From assembly GCA_020216575.1 (NCBI GenBank), contig JAIUYC010000048.1:1-10652 (forward strand): DNA of 10,652 nucleotides, written 5' to 3'. Under the pieces are notes generated by a model. The model made no database searches, was not told the origin of the DNA, and saw nothing but the letters and a program-made list of their open reading frames with translations. How positions within the stretch are numbered: position 1 is the stretch's first letter; each line of letters starts with the position of its first letter. A program made the translations under genes and the position numbers. The stretch is from Coleofasciculus sp. S288 (GTDB lineage: Bacteria > Cyanobacteriota > Cyanobacteriia > Cyanobacteriales > Coleofasciculaceae). Below, one piece after another: positions 5,797 to 10,652 of this stretch.

Positions 5797-6177
5797 ATGA
5801 GTACGACCAGGATATTTAACAGTTCTAAATTTTTTCAGCCGACGGACGGGGAACCTATTCGTTCAGTGATTACGGAATCCAAGGATGCTGTCGTTGTAGC
5901 CTGGTACATCAAGCCGGGCCAGGAAATCTCCCCGCACATTCATCCTAACGGGCAAGATACCTGGACTGTCTTGACCGGGAAGGGAGACTATTATCTGGAT
6001 AAAGCAGGCACTACGAAGCCGATTGTTGCAGGGGATGTGGTAGTTGCTCATACCGGATGTGTACATGGGGTATTTAACAACGGTGATGAGCCATTGGTTT
6101 TTATTTCAGTCGTGTCGCCAGCCGATGCGGGATATCAACTTGTCTCGTTAGAAGATTCTTTGTCCCTGCATTCTTAA
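5797..6177 (+). CDS. Small cupin-domain protein
   Basis: A 126-aa single-domain beta-barrel of the Cupin_2 type. Motif 1 is P46-H47-I-H49-x4-D54-x6-G61, with Asp at the place of the usual metal-binding Glu (Q53 is also nearby). Motif 2 is G79-x5-H85-x-G87-x2-H90-x3-N94, with His where Pro is usual. H47, H49 and H90 would hold a metal ion, with D54 or Q53 as the fourth ligand. Small cupins of this kind include sugar isomerase-like, dioxygenase-like and sensing proteins; the substrate cannot be told from sequence. The length is normal for a one-domain cupin. AGAGAA at 5786-5791 is a weak RBS 5 nt before the ATG. It stands alone between a repeat-filled gap and the TnpB element. Confidence 0.85.
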   Translation: MSTTRIFNSSKFFQPTDGEPIRSVITESKDAVVVAWYIKPGQEISPHIHPNGQDTWTVLTGKGDYYLDKAGTTKPIVAGDVVVAHTGCVHGVFNNGDEPLVFISVVSPADAGYQLVSLEDSLSLHS

Positions 6178-6224
6178 CCATTCAATCCACTGAACTGCCT
6201 TACAGTGCATCTAGAAGCTGAAAG

Positions 6225-6245
6225 CCCTCGTCTTTTAAGCGAGGG
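6225..6245 (+). repeat. Left-end hairpin of the TnpB element
   Basis: CCCTCG (6225-6230), loop TCTTTTAAG, CGAGGG (6240-6245): a perfect 6-bp stem. Subterminal hairpins at the left end are what Y1 transposases of IS200/IS605 elements recognise, which fits its place upstream of tnpB. Confidence 0.55.
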
Positions 6246-6282
6246 ATGAAAGCGACAGAGCGATTTTAATCGCCGTGAATTC

Positions 6283-6291
6283 TGGTATAAT
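6283..6291 (+). promoter_or_regulatory. Extended -10 promoter of tnpB
   Basis: TGG-TATAAT: an extended -10 (TGn at 6283-6285) directly before a perfect TATAAT (6286-6291). No good -35 hexamer is present; instead a dyad GCGATT-TT-AATCGC (6260-6273) covers that position. The start should fall near 6298, giving a leader of about 20 nt. Confidence 0.6.
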
Positions 6292-6301
6292 ACTAACAAC
6301 C

Positions 6302-6310
6302 AAGGAGGGG
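6302..6310 (+). promoter_or_regulatory. Strong ribosome binding site deciding the TTG start of tnpB
   Basis: AAGGAGGGG, an almost ideal Shine-Dalgarno sequence, 7 nt before TTG 6318. It is the strongest SD in the window and supports the rare TTG start. Confidence 0.7.
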
Positions 6311-6317
6311 ATAAATC

Positions 6318-7586
6318 TTGTTAGTTTTTGAGTACAAGTTAAAGGGTAAAACTGAGCAGTTCAATCGAATAGACGAAGCCATTAGAACAGGTCAGTTCAT
6401 CCGGAATAACTGCCTCAAATTCTGGCAAGAAAACCGAGGAACAACCAAGAACGACCTACAGAAGTATTGTGCCGTGTTAGCTGGTAATCCAGAGTTTCCT
6501 TGGGCTAAAAAGCTCAACTCTCAAGCAAGGCAAGCTCATGCAGATAGAGCCTGGTCTGCCGTCTCTATGTTCTTCAACAACTGTAAGGAGAACAAGCCCG
6601 GAAAGAAGGGATATCCGAAGTTCAAGAAGAACAGCCATTCGGTTGAGTATAAAGCCACAGGCTGGAAGCTATCAGAGGATAGAAAACGACTAACTCTAAC
6701 AGATGGATTCAACGCTGGAACGTTTAAGTTGAAAGGAAGTCGAGATTTGCACTTTTATCAACCAAAACAGATAAAGCGTGTCCGGATAGTGAAGAGGGCA
6801 GATGGCTATTATGCTCAGTTCCTGCTTGATGTTAAAAGAACTGAAACCATTAGCTACACGGGTTCTCAGGTTGGTATAGACGTAGGTCTAACCTCCTTTT
6901 ATACTGATTCAAATGGTCATAAAGTAGACAATCCTCGCCATCTCCGTTCGTCAGAAGGACGGCTCAAGCGTTTATCTAAGCGCATGTCCAGACGCTACCG
7001 GAATCCCAACAAAGGGAAGAAGGGAGAGCAGATGTCTAAGACCAAAGAAAAGCAGTCAAAGCGCTTTCATAAAGCAAGGATTCAAGTCGCACGTAAGCAC
7101 CTGGACATAAGTAGGCAACGGAAAGATTTTGTCGTCAAGCTGGCAAGAAACGTAATCCAATCAAACGATTTGGTAGCCTATGAAAATCTCCAGGTGCGGA
7201 ACATGGTGAAAAACCATAAACTGGCTAAGTCAATTAGTGATGCAAGTTGGTCAATGTTCCGCGAGTGGGTTGAATACTTCGCTAAGTTGTTCGGGAGGGT
7301 AGTGGTAGCTGTACCTCCTCACTACACCTCTCAGAATTGTTCGCATTGTGGTCAGATAGTCAAGAAGTCTCTATCAGTTAGAACCTATTCCTGTCCGGCG
7401 TGTAGAACCGTTCTGGATAGAGATAAAAACGCCGCAATTAACATCTTGATGAAGGCACTTGAGATATTAGAAATATATACCGTTGGGCAAACGGAAATCT
7501 ACGCTCAGGGACAGCTCGACCTCTGCTTGATTGGTGCAAGCCTGTCAGGTAAGTCGGCTGGAAAAACCTCTCATGGAAAGAACTGA
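6318..7586 (+). CDS. tnpB: TnpB, RNA-guided transposon endonuclease
   Basis: A 422-aa TnpB/OrfB protein of the IS200/IS605 group, ancestor-type to Cas12. TnpB binds an omega RNA made from the transposon's right end and cuts DNA matching the guide next to a short target-adjacent motif; this helps keep the element at its donor site. Visible parts: the N-terminal OrfB_IS605 helix-turn-helix/wedge region (about 1-175), RuvC I with D188 in GIDVGLTSFY, a basic bridge-like region (about 215-265), RuvC II with E289 in AYENLQVRNM, a zinc ribbon with CSHC and CPAC, and RuvC III with D369 in LDRDKNAAINI. All three catalytic acids and four cysteines are present and the frame is unbroken, so it looks active. 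The start is TTG 6318, fixed by the strong SD. The last ~35 codons overlap the predicted omega-RNA scaffold, which may explain the unconserved C-terminal tail. Confidence 0.95.
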   Translation: MLVFEYKLKGKTEQFNRIDEAIRTGQFIRNNCLKFWQENRGTTKNDLQKYCAVLAGNPEFPWAKKLNSQARQAHADRAWSAVSMFFNNCKENKPGKKGYPKFKKNSHSVEYKATGWKLSEDRKRLTLTDGFNAGTFKLKGSRDLHFYQPKQIKRVRIVKRADGYYAQFLLDVKRTETISYTGSQVGIDVGLTSFYTDSNGHKVDNPRHLRSSEGRLKRLSKRMSRRYRNPNKGKKGEQMSKTKEKQSKRFHKARIQVARKHLDISRQRKDFVVKLARNVIQSNDLVAYENLQVRNMVKNHKLAKSISDASWSMFREWVEYFAKLFGRVVVAVPPHYTSQNCSHCGQIVKKSLSVRTYSCPACRTVLDRDKNAAINILMKALEILEIYTVGQTEIYAQGQLDLCLIGASLSGKSAGKTSHGKN

Positions 7587-7620
7587 GAATCTCCTCGTAT
7601 AAGAGACAGGAGAGTGTCAA
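7480..7620 (+). ncRNA. Putative omega RNA (reRNA) 3' part of the TnpB element
   Basis: The 3' end of tnpB and the 34 nt after it hold structured sequence: CCGTT-gggca-AACGG (7480-7494), a stretch with CTCAGGGACAG and GACCTCTGCTTG, and a terminal hairpin TCTCCT (7590-7595) / AGGAGA (7608-7613) followed by GTGTCAA. This layout matches the right-end RNA of cyanobacterial IS1341-like elements as I remember it. The scaffold would end at about 7620, and the guide would be the next ~16-20 nt (from 7621), which lies in the leader of proA. The 5' limit is approximate; no expression evidence is available. Confidence 0.5.
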
Positions 7621-7634
7621 CAAAAACACCATTT

Positions 7635-7643
7635 TGCTAAGAT
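7635..7643 (+). promoter_or_regulatory. Possible extended -10 of proA
   Basis: TGC-TAAGAT at 7635-7643 fits an extended -10 (4 of 6 matches to TATAAT plus TGn), 33 nt before the proA ATG. Any -35 would fall in the last bases of the TnpB element (about 7615-7620) and is poor. Confidence 0.25.
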
Positions 7644-7676
7644 AAAACATTACGTGTCAGTACTTGCTTCAAAGCC

Positions 7677-9005
7677 ATGACAGCTTCTCAAGTTGCTTCC
7701 CTCCCCCTGAGTGCGATCGCCAAAGCTACCCGTCAAGCTGCACGGCAGTTGGCAGTGCTGCCTACCGAGGCGAAGAACCAGGCGATAGAAGCGATCGCTC
7801 AAGCCTTAGAAGCCGCTGCCCCTGAAATCTTGGCGGCGAATGCGGCGGATTGCCAAGCGGCTGAAGCCGAGGGCATGCCTAAGCCGTTGTATAACCGCCT
7901 GGAGTTGGACGAGACAAAGCTGAAAGCGGCGATTGAGGGGGTGCGAGATGTTGGCAAGCTGAGCGATCCAATCGGGATTGTGCAACTTCACCGAGAACTT
8001 GATAAGGGCTTAATCCTGAAGCGGGTTGCCTGTCCTGTAGGGGTTTTGGGCGTCATTTTTGAAGCTCGTCCCGATGCTTTGATTCAAATTACTACCCTGG
8101 CAATCAAATCAGGGAACGGCGTCATCCTCAAAGGGGGTAAAGAAGCAATTCGCTCCTGTGAAACGCTGGTAAAGGCAATTCATCAGGCATTATCAGCGAC
8201 AGCCGTCGATCCAGCCGCCGTTCAGTTACTCACCACCCGCGAGGAAACCATAGCGCTGTTGCAGCTTGACGAATACATCGATTTGATTATCCCTAGAGGG
8301 TCGAATTCCTTTGTCCGGTTTGTCCAGGAGAATACCCGCATTCCGGTTATCGGTCACGCTGAGGGTAGTTGTCAGGTCTATATTGATCGCGCTGCGGAAC
8401 TCCAGAAGGCAGTAGATATTACGGTTGATGCAAAAACTCAATACCCAGCCGTCTGCAATGCGATCGAAACATTGCTCGTTCACTCAGCCATTGCACCGGC
8501 GTTTCTGCCGCTAGTGGCGTCGGCGTTGCAAAAGTACAATGTAGAACTGCGAGGGGATGAAGCAACCCTGAAAATTCTAGACACCTTACCGGGGGCTAAC
8601 CGTTGGCTTGTCCCGGCAACAGAAGCGGATTGGTCTACCGAGTACAGCGATTTGATTCTCTCCATTAAAGTTGTAGACTCGTTGGACGAGGCGATGAACC
8701 ATATTAATACCTATGGTTCTCAGCATACAGATGCGATCGTGACTGAAGACCAAGCAACTGCTGACACCTTCCTTGCTCAAGTCGATTCCGCCAATGTCTT
8801 CCACAATTGTTCCACCCGCTTCGCTGATGGCTTCCGCTATGGCTTCGGGGCAGAAGTGGGAATCAGTACCCAAAAAATGCCGCCACGCGGACCGGTGGGT
8901 TTGGAAGGATTGGTAACGTACAAGTACCAAGTTACGGGCAACGGTCATATTGTCTCCACTTATGCGGGTGAGAATGCCAAGCCTTTTACCCATCGAGATT
9001 TGTAA
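7677..9005 (+). CDS. proA: Glutamate-5-semialdehyde dehydrogenase (gamma-glutamyl phosphate reductase)
   Basis: The 442-aa ProA reduces L-glutamyl-5-phosphate with NADPH to L-glutamate-5-semialdehyde, the second step of proline synthesis after ProB, in the cytosol. It is a member of the aldehyde dehydrogenase superfamily: the NADPH-binding part includes [11 protein letters not shown] (E129 on) and ILKGGKEA, followed by [13 protein letters not shown] (G208 region), GHAEGSC, the catalytic cysteine C260 in [14 protein letters not shown], and the C-terminal [17 protein letters not shown] and [14 protein letters not shown] signatures. It is slightly longer than the ~417 aa of E. coli ProA, mainly at the N terminus; no key residue is missing. 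The ATG at 7677 fits the family's N-terminal helix ([12 protein letters not shown]) but has no SD. Two HIP1 octamers lie near its 5' end. proB is not adjacent, so proline genes are dispersed here. The TnpB element's right end lies only about 56 bp upstream. Confidence 0.96.
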   Translation: MTASQVASLPLSAIAKATRQAARQLAVLPTEAKNQAIEAIAQALEAAAPEILAANAADCQAAEAEGMPKPLYNRLELDETKLKAAIEGVRDVGKLSDPIGIVQLHRELDKGLILKRVACPVGVLGVIFEARPDALIQITTLAIKSGNGVILKGGKEAIRSCETLVKAIHQALSATAVDPAAVQLLTTREETIALLQLDEYIDLIIPRGSNSFVRFVQENTRIPVIGHAEGSCQVYIDRAAELQKAVDITVDAKTQYPAVCNAIETLLVHSAIAPAFLPLVASALQKYNVELRGDEATLKILDTLPGANRWLVPATEADWSTEYSDLILSIKVVDSLDEAMNHINTYGSQHTDAIVTEDQATADTFLAQVDSANVFHNCSTRFADGFRYGFGAEVGISTQKMPPRGPVGLEGLVTYKYQVTGNGHIVSTYAGENAKPFTHRDL

Positions 9006-9020
9006 CATTCTCGGAACCCT

Positions 9021-9061
9021 AGGAATGGAAGAACGCCGAAAATCGTGTTTCTTCCATTCCT
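9021..9061. terminator. Perfect 13-bp inverted repeat after proA, possible terminator
   Basis: AGGAATGGAAGAA (9021-9033) and TTCTTCCATTCCT (9049-9061) are exact complements with a 15-nt loop, 16 bp after the proA stop. The following bases are GAAAAAGG, not a T-run, so it may be a weak terminator or an mRNA 3' stabilising hairpin. Confidence 0.45.
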
Positions 9062-9173
9062 GAAAAAGGTGTTAGCGAAGCGGAGCATTAACCCTTTGCC
9101 TTTGGAAGAATTTGTCAATAAGGTAGGAAAAAATTGTTAATTTTTACTTGTTCAATGTCATTGAAAAAAAATC

Positions 9174-9182
9174 TGTTATTAT
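9174..9182 (+). promoter_or_regulatory. Extended -10 promoter-like site
   Basis: TGT-TATTAT: TGn directly before TATTAT (5 of 6 to consensus) in a strongly AT-rich stretch. The -35 region is weak. Transcription would begin near 9189 and run into the structured region ending at 9475. Confidence 0.4.
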
Positions 9183-9375
9183 AGATACAGACATTAGTTG
9201 TTCATCTCTCTTCTAACCCTAAATATACGTTGGCCTTAACTGAGTGGAGAGATGGGAGTAAGAGTTTGCTCGAAGGAATGTACCTAAATCTCTACGATTT
9301 TTAAGGGCAATACCTATAGCTTTCTCTGAAGTTGTGGCTCTTGTTCATCAGTGAGTCGAAAGCAACTAAGATTGC

Positions 9376-9389
9376 ACTGGTTAACCAGT
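9376..9389. promoter_or_regulatory. Perfect 14-bp palindrome
   Basis: ACTGGTTAACCAGT reads the same on both strands. It could be an operator for a dimeric regulator or, in RNA, a 5-bp stem with a TTAA loop. No regulator can be named. Confidence 0.35.
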
Positions 9390-9436
9390 CGATTCAAGTT
9401 TCGGTCGCATCTACCAACTCATCCTTCATGAGCTGC

Positions 9437-9475
9437 AAGCCCTTGGTGTGGGAGCCGGGGGCTTATTTATTTGGC
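9437..9475 (+). terminator. Terminator-like hairpin with T-rich tail
   Basis: AAGCCCTTGG (9437-9446), loop TGTGGGAG, CCGGGGGCTT (9455-9464): ten pairs including two G-U, GC-rich, followed by ATTTATTTGG and, after CAA, six T's. It is the best factor-independent terminator candidate in the window. No protein gene ends before it, which is why an RNA gene is suspected. Confidence 0.5.
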
Positions 9476-9512
9476 AATTTTTTGAGGGCTTTGACTGAAA
9501 ATAATTACAGCA

Positions 9513-9555
9513 GAAGTCAGGAGTCAGGGGTCAGGGAGTCAGGAAGTTAGGAGTA
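9513..9555. repeat. Degenerate AGTCAGG-type tandem repeat
   Basis: About five to six imperfect units of (A/G)GTCAGG in tandem. Such runs are frequent in filamentous cyanobacterial spacers; no function is implied. Confidence 0.6.
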
Positions 9556-9640
9556 GAACAGGCTGTATGTCTAGCGAAGAAGACTCAGTTGTGTACCTTA
9601 TCAAGTGGAAAACTCCTATAAGGATGGACAAGATGCCCAC

Positions 9641-9669
9641 TCCACAAGAGTTAGGTGGATATTTTTTTT
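9641..9669 (+). terminator. Weak hairpin followed by eight T's
   Basis: TCCAC (9641-9645) pairs with GTGGA (9655-9659) around a 9-nt loop and is followed by TA and TTTTTTTT (9662-9669). The stem is short, so termination would be inefficient. Confidence 0.3.
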
Positions 9670-9890
9670 GTTTGGAAGTCCCTTAGTGCTATGTTAAAAA
9701 TTCTGGCAGTGTTGGCTTGAGAGCCTTGCTATAGAAGCGTAGCATTCCAGTTTACTTCGGGTAAAAGAATGTTATGGCTGTCACCATAAAGGTTAGGACA
9801 GATTTAACGGCTGAAACGACCACGTACTAGTAATAAACATAAAAGCCCTCTGCCCTAGAGCCTTCTGCCTTTTGCTATACATGATGTGAT

Positions 9891-9895
9891 AGGAG
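9891..9895 (+). promoter_or_regulatory. Ribosome binding site for the GTG start at 9905
   Basis: AGGAG, 9 nt before GTG 9905. It supports the unusual start; no ATG in the same frame lies upstream near it. Confidence 0.55.
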
Positions 9896-9904
9896 ACAGA
9901 GACT

Positions 9905-10652
9905 GTGAGGACACCGAGCTTATTTGAAGAGGATCGCTTGACGCTCACCAAGAGCATTGAGCTATCTGCTGAGTCTCTATCGCACTATGGGGCGTTGTAT
10001 AAGCACTGGGCAGTTGCCTTCAGTGGTGGAAAAGACTCTTCGGCAACTGTAACGCTGGTGGCTCACTTAATTGAAGAAGGGCGCATTCCCAAGCCGGAAA
10101 GTCTGACAGTTCTCTATGCTGATACTCGGCAGGAGTTACCTCCCCTCCATGCGGCGGCTATGGGCATCATGGAAGCACTCCGCAAGCGGGGGATTGACAC
10201 CCGTGTAGTTCTGCCTGAACTGGATCATCGCTACTTTGTGTATATGTTAGGGCGAGGCGTACCCCCTCCTAGTAATACGTTCCGCTGGTGTACTCCCAAG
10301 CTGAAGGTGATGAGTATGGAGCGGGAACTGGAAAAGGTACGCCAGCAGCACGGTGAGAAGCTGCTAATGTTAACAGGGGTGCGAATTGGAGAAAGTGCGG
10401 CTCGTGACCAACGGATTGCGAGTAGCTGTACAAAAGATGGGGGTGAGTGTGGGCAAGGTTGGTTTCAGCAAAGCTCGTCTCATGCGGTCGCAGATACCCT
10501 AGCTCCAATCCTTCACTGGCGGATTTGTCATGTCTGGGACTGGCTAATGTTTGAGGCTCCAGCACTCTCGTTTCCGACAGAGGAGATTGCGGCGGTGTAT
10601 GGGATGACGAATGAAGGTTCCGAGTCGGAGGAACCCTTAGCTCTGAGAACTG
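9905..10652 (+). CDS. PAPS reductase / DndC-like PP-loop protein (partial, 3' end cut)
   Basis: The open frame runs from GTG 9905 off the window end; 249 residues are visible. The ATP-pyrophosphatase loop SGGKDS is at 40-45, followed by a conserved LYADTRQE (70-77), NTFRWCTPKLK (124-134, C129), GVRIGESAARDQR (158-170) and SSCTKDGGECGQGWF (173-187, C175 and C182). These mark the PAPS-reductase-like PP-loop superfamily; the W-C-T-x-K-L-K and G-x-R-x-x-E-S-x-x-R boxes are those of the DndC-like branch, which works in DNA phosphorothioation, rather than CysH assimilatory reductases. The cysteines could hold an Fe-S cluster, and the visible end (PLALRT) is where a further Cys-rich motif is often found. 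Whether it is a true DndC, an orphan paralogue, or another thiolation enzyme cannot be decided without the downstream genes. The gene follows a long non-coding gap, so it probably starts its own transcript. Confidence 0.85.
   Translation, partial: MRTPSLFEEDRLTLTKSIELSAESLSHYGALYKHWAVAFSGGKDSSATVTLVAHLIEEGRIPKPESLTVLYADTRQELPPLHAAAMGIMEALRKRGIDTRVVLPELDHRYFVYMLGRGVPPPSNTFRWCTPKLKVMSMERELEKVRQQHGEKLLMLTGVRIGESAARDQRIASSCTKDGGECGQGWFQQSSSHAVADTLAPILHWRICHVWDWLMFEAPALSFPTEEIAAVYGMTNEGSESEEPLALRT

Larger units (their letters stand above)
6200..7620 (+). mobile_element. TnpB-only IS200/IS605-group transposon (IS1341-like)
   Basis: The unit consists of a left hairpin region, a promoter, tnpB, and a right end with a hairpin closing in GTGTCAA (7614-7620). 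No tnpA (Y1 transposase) is present, so movement would need a transposase in trans. The right boundary is placed after GTCAA because cyanobacterial relatives, as I remember them, end with an 'AGAATC + hairpin + GAGTGTCAA' module like the one here. The left boundary is uncertain: it should lie between the cupin stop (6177) and the CCCTCG/CGAGGG hairpin (6225-6245); 6200 is approximate. IS200/IS605 elements make no target duplication, so none is expected. Confidence 0.75.
9189..9475 (+). ncRNA. Candidate non-coding RNA or long structured leader
   Basis: This ~285-nt stretch starts after an extended -10 and ends at a terminator-like hairpin. Local stems: CATCTCTC (9203-9210) with GAGAGATG (9247-9254), AAATC-tctac-GATTT (9286-9300), and ACTGG-TTAA-CCAGT (9376-9389). 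I recognise no Rfam family; it is not a tRNA, and I see no clear match to known cyanobacterial RNAs such as Yfr1. It could also be chance structure in a spacer. Confidence 0.3.
9006..9904. other. Long non-coding gap between proA and the PP-loop gene
   Basis: About 900 bp without a believable protein gene. From left to right: a 13-bp perfect hairpin just after proA (9021-9061), a 'gttagcgaagcggagcattaac' type cyanobacterial spacer (9072-9093), an AT-rich promoter-like stretch with TGTTATTAT (9174-9182), a structured candidate RNA unit (about 9189-9475), an AGTCAGG-type simple repeat (9513-9555), small hairpins (CCTTAT/ATAAGG 9596-9623; TCCAC/GTGGA 9641-9659 before eight T's), and a 'gccctctgccctagagcc' spacer (9844-9862). 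The 72-codon ORF at 9332 lies inside the RNA-like unit and shows no protein features. Confidence 0.55.

Noticed and set aside
8586..9008. 140-codon reverse-strand ORF inside proA
   Set aside because: It is the antisense shadow of a well-conserved proA region; there is no domain and no independent promoter.
9190..9300. Resemblance to the cyanobacterial glnA / Downstream-peptide riboswitch motif (GTTCATC ... GAAGGAA)
   Set aside because: Only short fragments agree; the conserved ACGGAAGTAGG-type core and the right spacing are missing and no gln gene follows.
9332..9550. 72-codon + strand ORF after proA
   Set aside because: The composition is not protein-like, it runs through the terminator hairpin and the AGTCAGG repeat, and it has no RBS.
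9596..9623. CCTTAT / ATAAGG inverted repeat as a terminator
   Set aside because: AT-rich 6-bp stem with a 16-nt loop and no T-run; too weak to call.
10269..10565. 98-codon reverse-strand ORF
   Set aside because: It is antisense to the conserved Cys and GESAAR boxes of the PP-loop gene.

Overview
The window looks like chromosomal DNA of a cyanobacterium, probably a filamentous one. Five copies of the cyanobacterial HIP1 octamer GCGATCGC occur (2751, 3219, 4316, 7713, 7791). The intergenic spaces carry typical cyanobacterial clutter: palindromic MITE-like repeats, 'ttagggcatagggcat' and AGTCAGG-type runs, and a TnpB-only IS200/IS605-group element. The genus cannot be determined from this sequence. 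Every gene I can support lies on the + strand, but long repeat-filled gaps separate most of them, so this is not one operon.

Layout. (1) 103-663: KptA/Tpt1, the NAD+-dependent RNA 2'-phosphotransferase, with a good promoter just upstream. (2) 664-1227: a repeat-bearing gap with a possible 54-aa ORF and palindromic repeat arms. (3) 1228-1674: a Nudix hydrolase of the Ap4A-hydrolase (NUDT2) type, followed after 80 bp by (4) 1755-2960, an AAA+ ATPase with a degenerate Walker B and no visible lid, and (5) 3281-4525, a second, complete BCS1/Cdc48-like AAA+ ATPase. A ~195-bp palindromic MITE-like element (3020-3214) separates the two ATPases. (6) 4804-5463: an orphan single-pass membrane protein, bracketed by an exact 22-bp direct repeat and followed by a second MITE-like element (5477-5583). 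(7) 5797-6177: a small single-domain cupin. (8) about 6200-7620: an intact-looking TnpB transposon with its own promoter, a strong RBS and a recognisable right end containing the probable omega-RNA 3' part. (9) 7677-9005: proA, glutamate-5-semialdehyde dehydrogenase. (10) 9006-9904: about 900 bp without a protein gene, including a candidate promoter-to-terminator RNA unit (about 9189-9475). (11) 9905-end: the first 249 codons of a PAPS-reductase/DndC-like PP-loop protein, cut by the window edge.

How the genes may fit together. Only proA (proline synthesis), kptA (RNA 2'-phosphate removal) and tnpB (RNA-guided nuclease) have firmly predictable activities. The least explained part is the kptA - Ap4A-type Nudix - AAA/AAA stretch. 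KptA and the Nudix enzyme both act on NAD- or dinucleotide-type chemistry that can touch RNA ends. The two ATPases have unrelated N-terminal regions and complementary defects or completeness. That makes the Nudix-AAA-AAA block the best candidate here for an undescribed module, but the functional link is inference. The PAPS-reductase-like gene at the right edge could be part of a DNA or tRNA sulfur-modification locus beyond the window.
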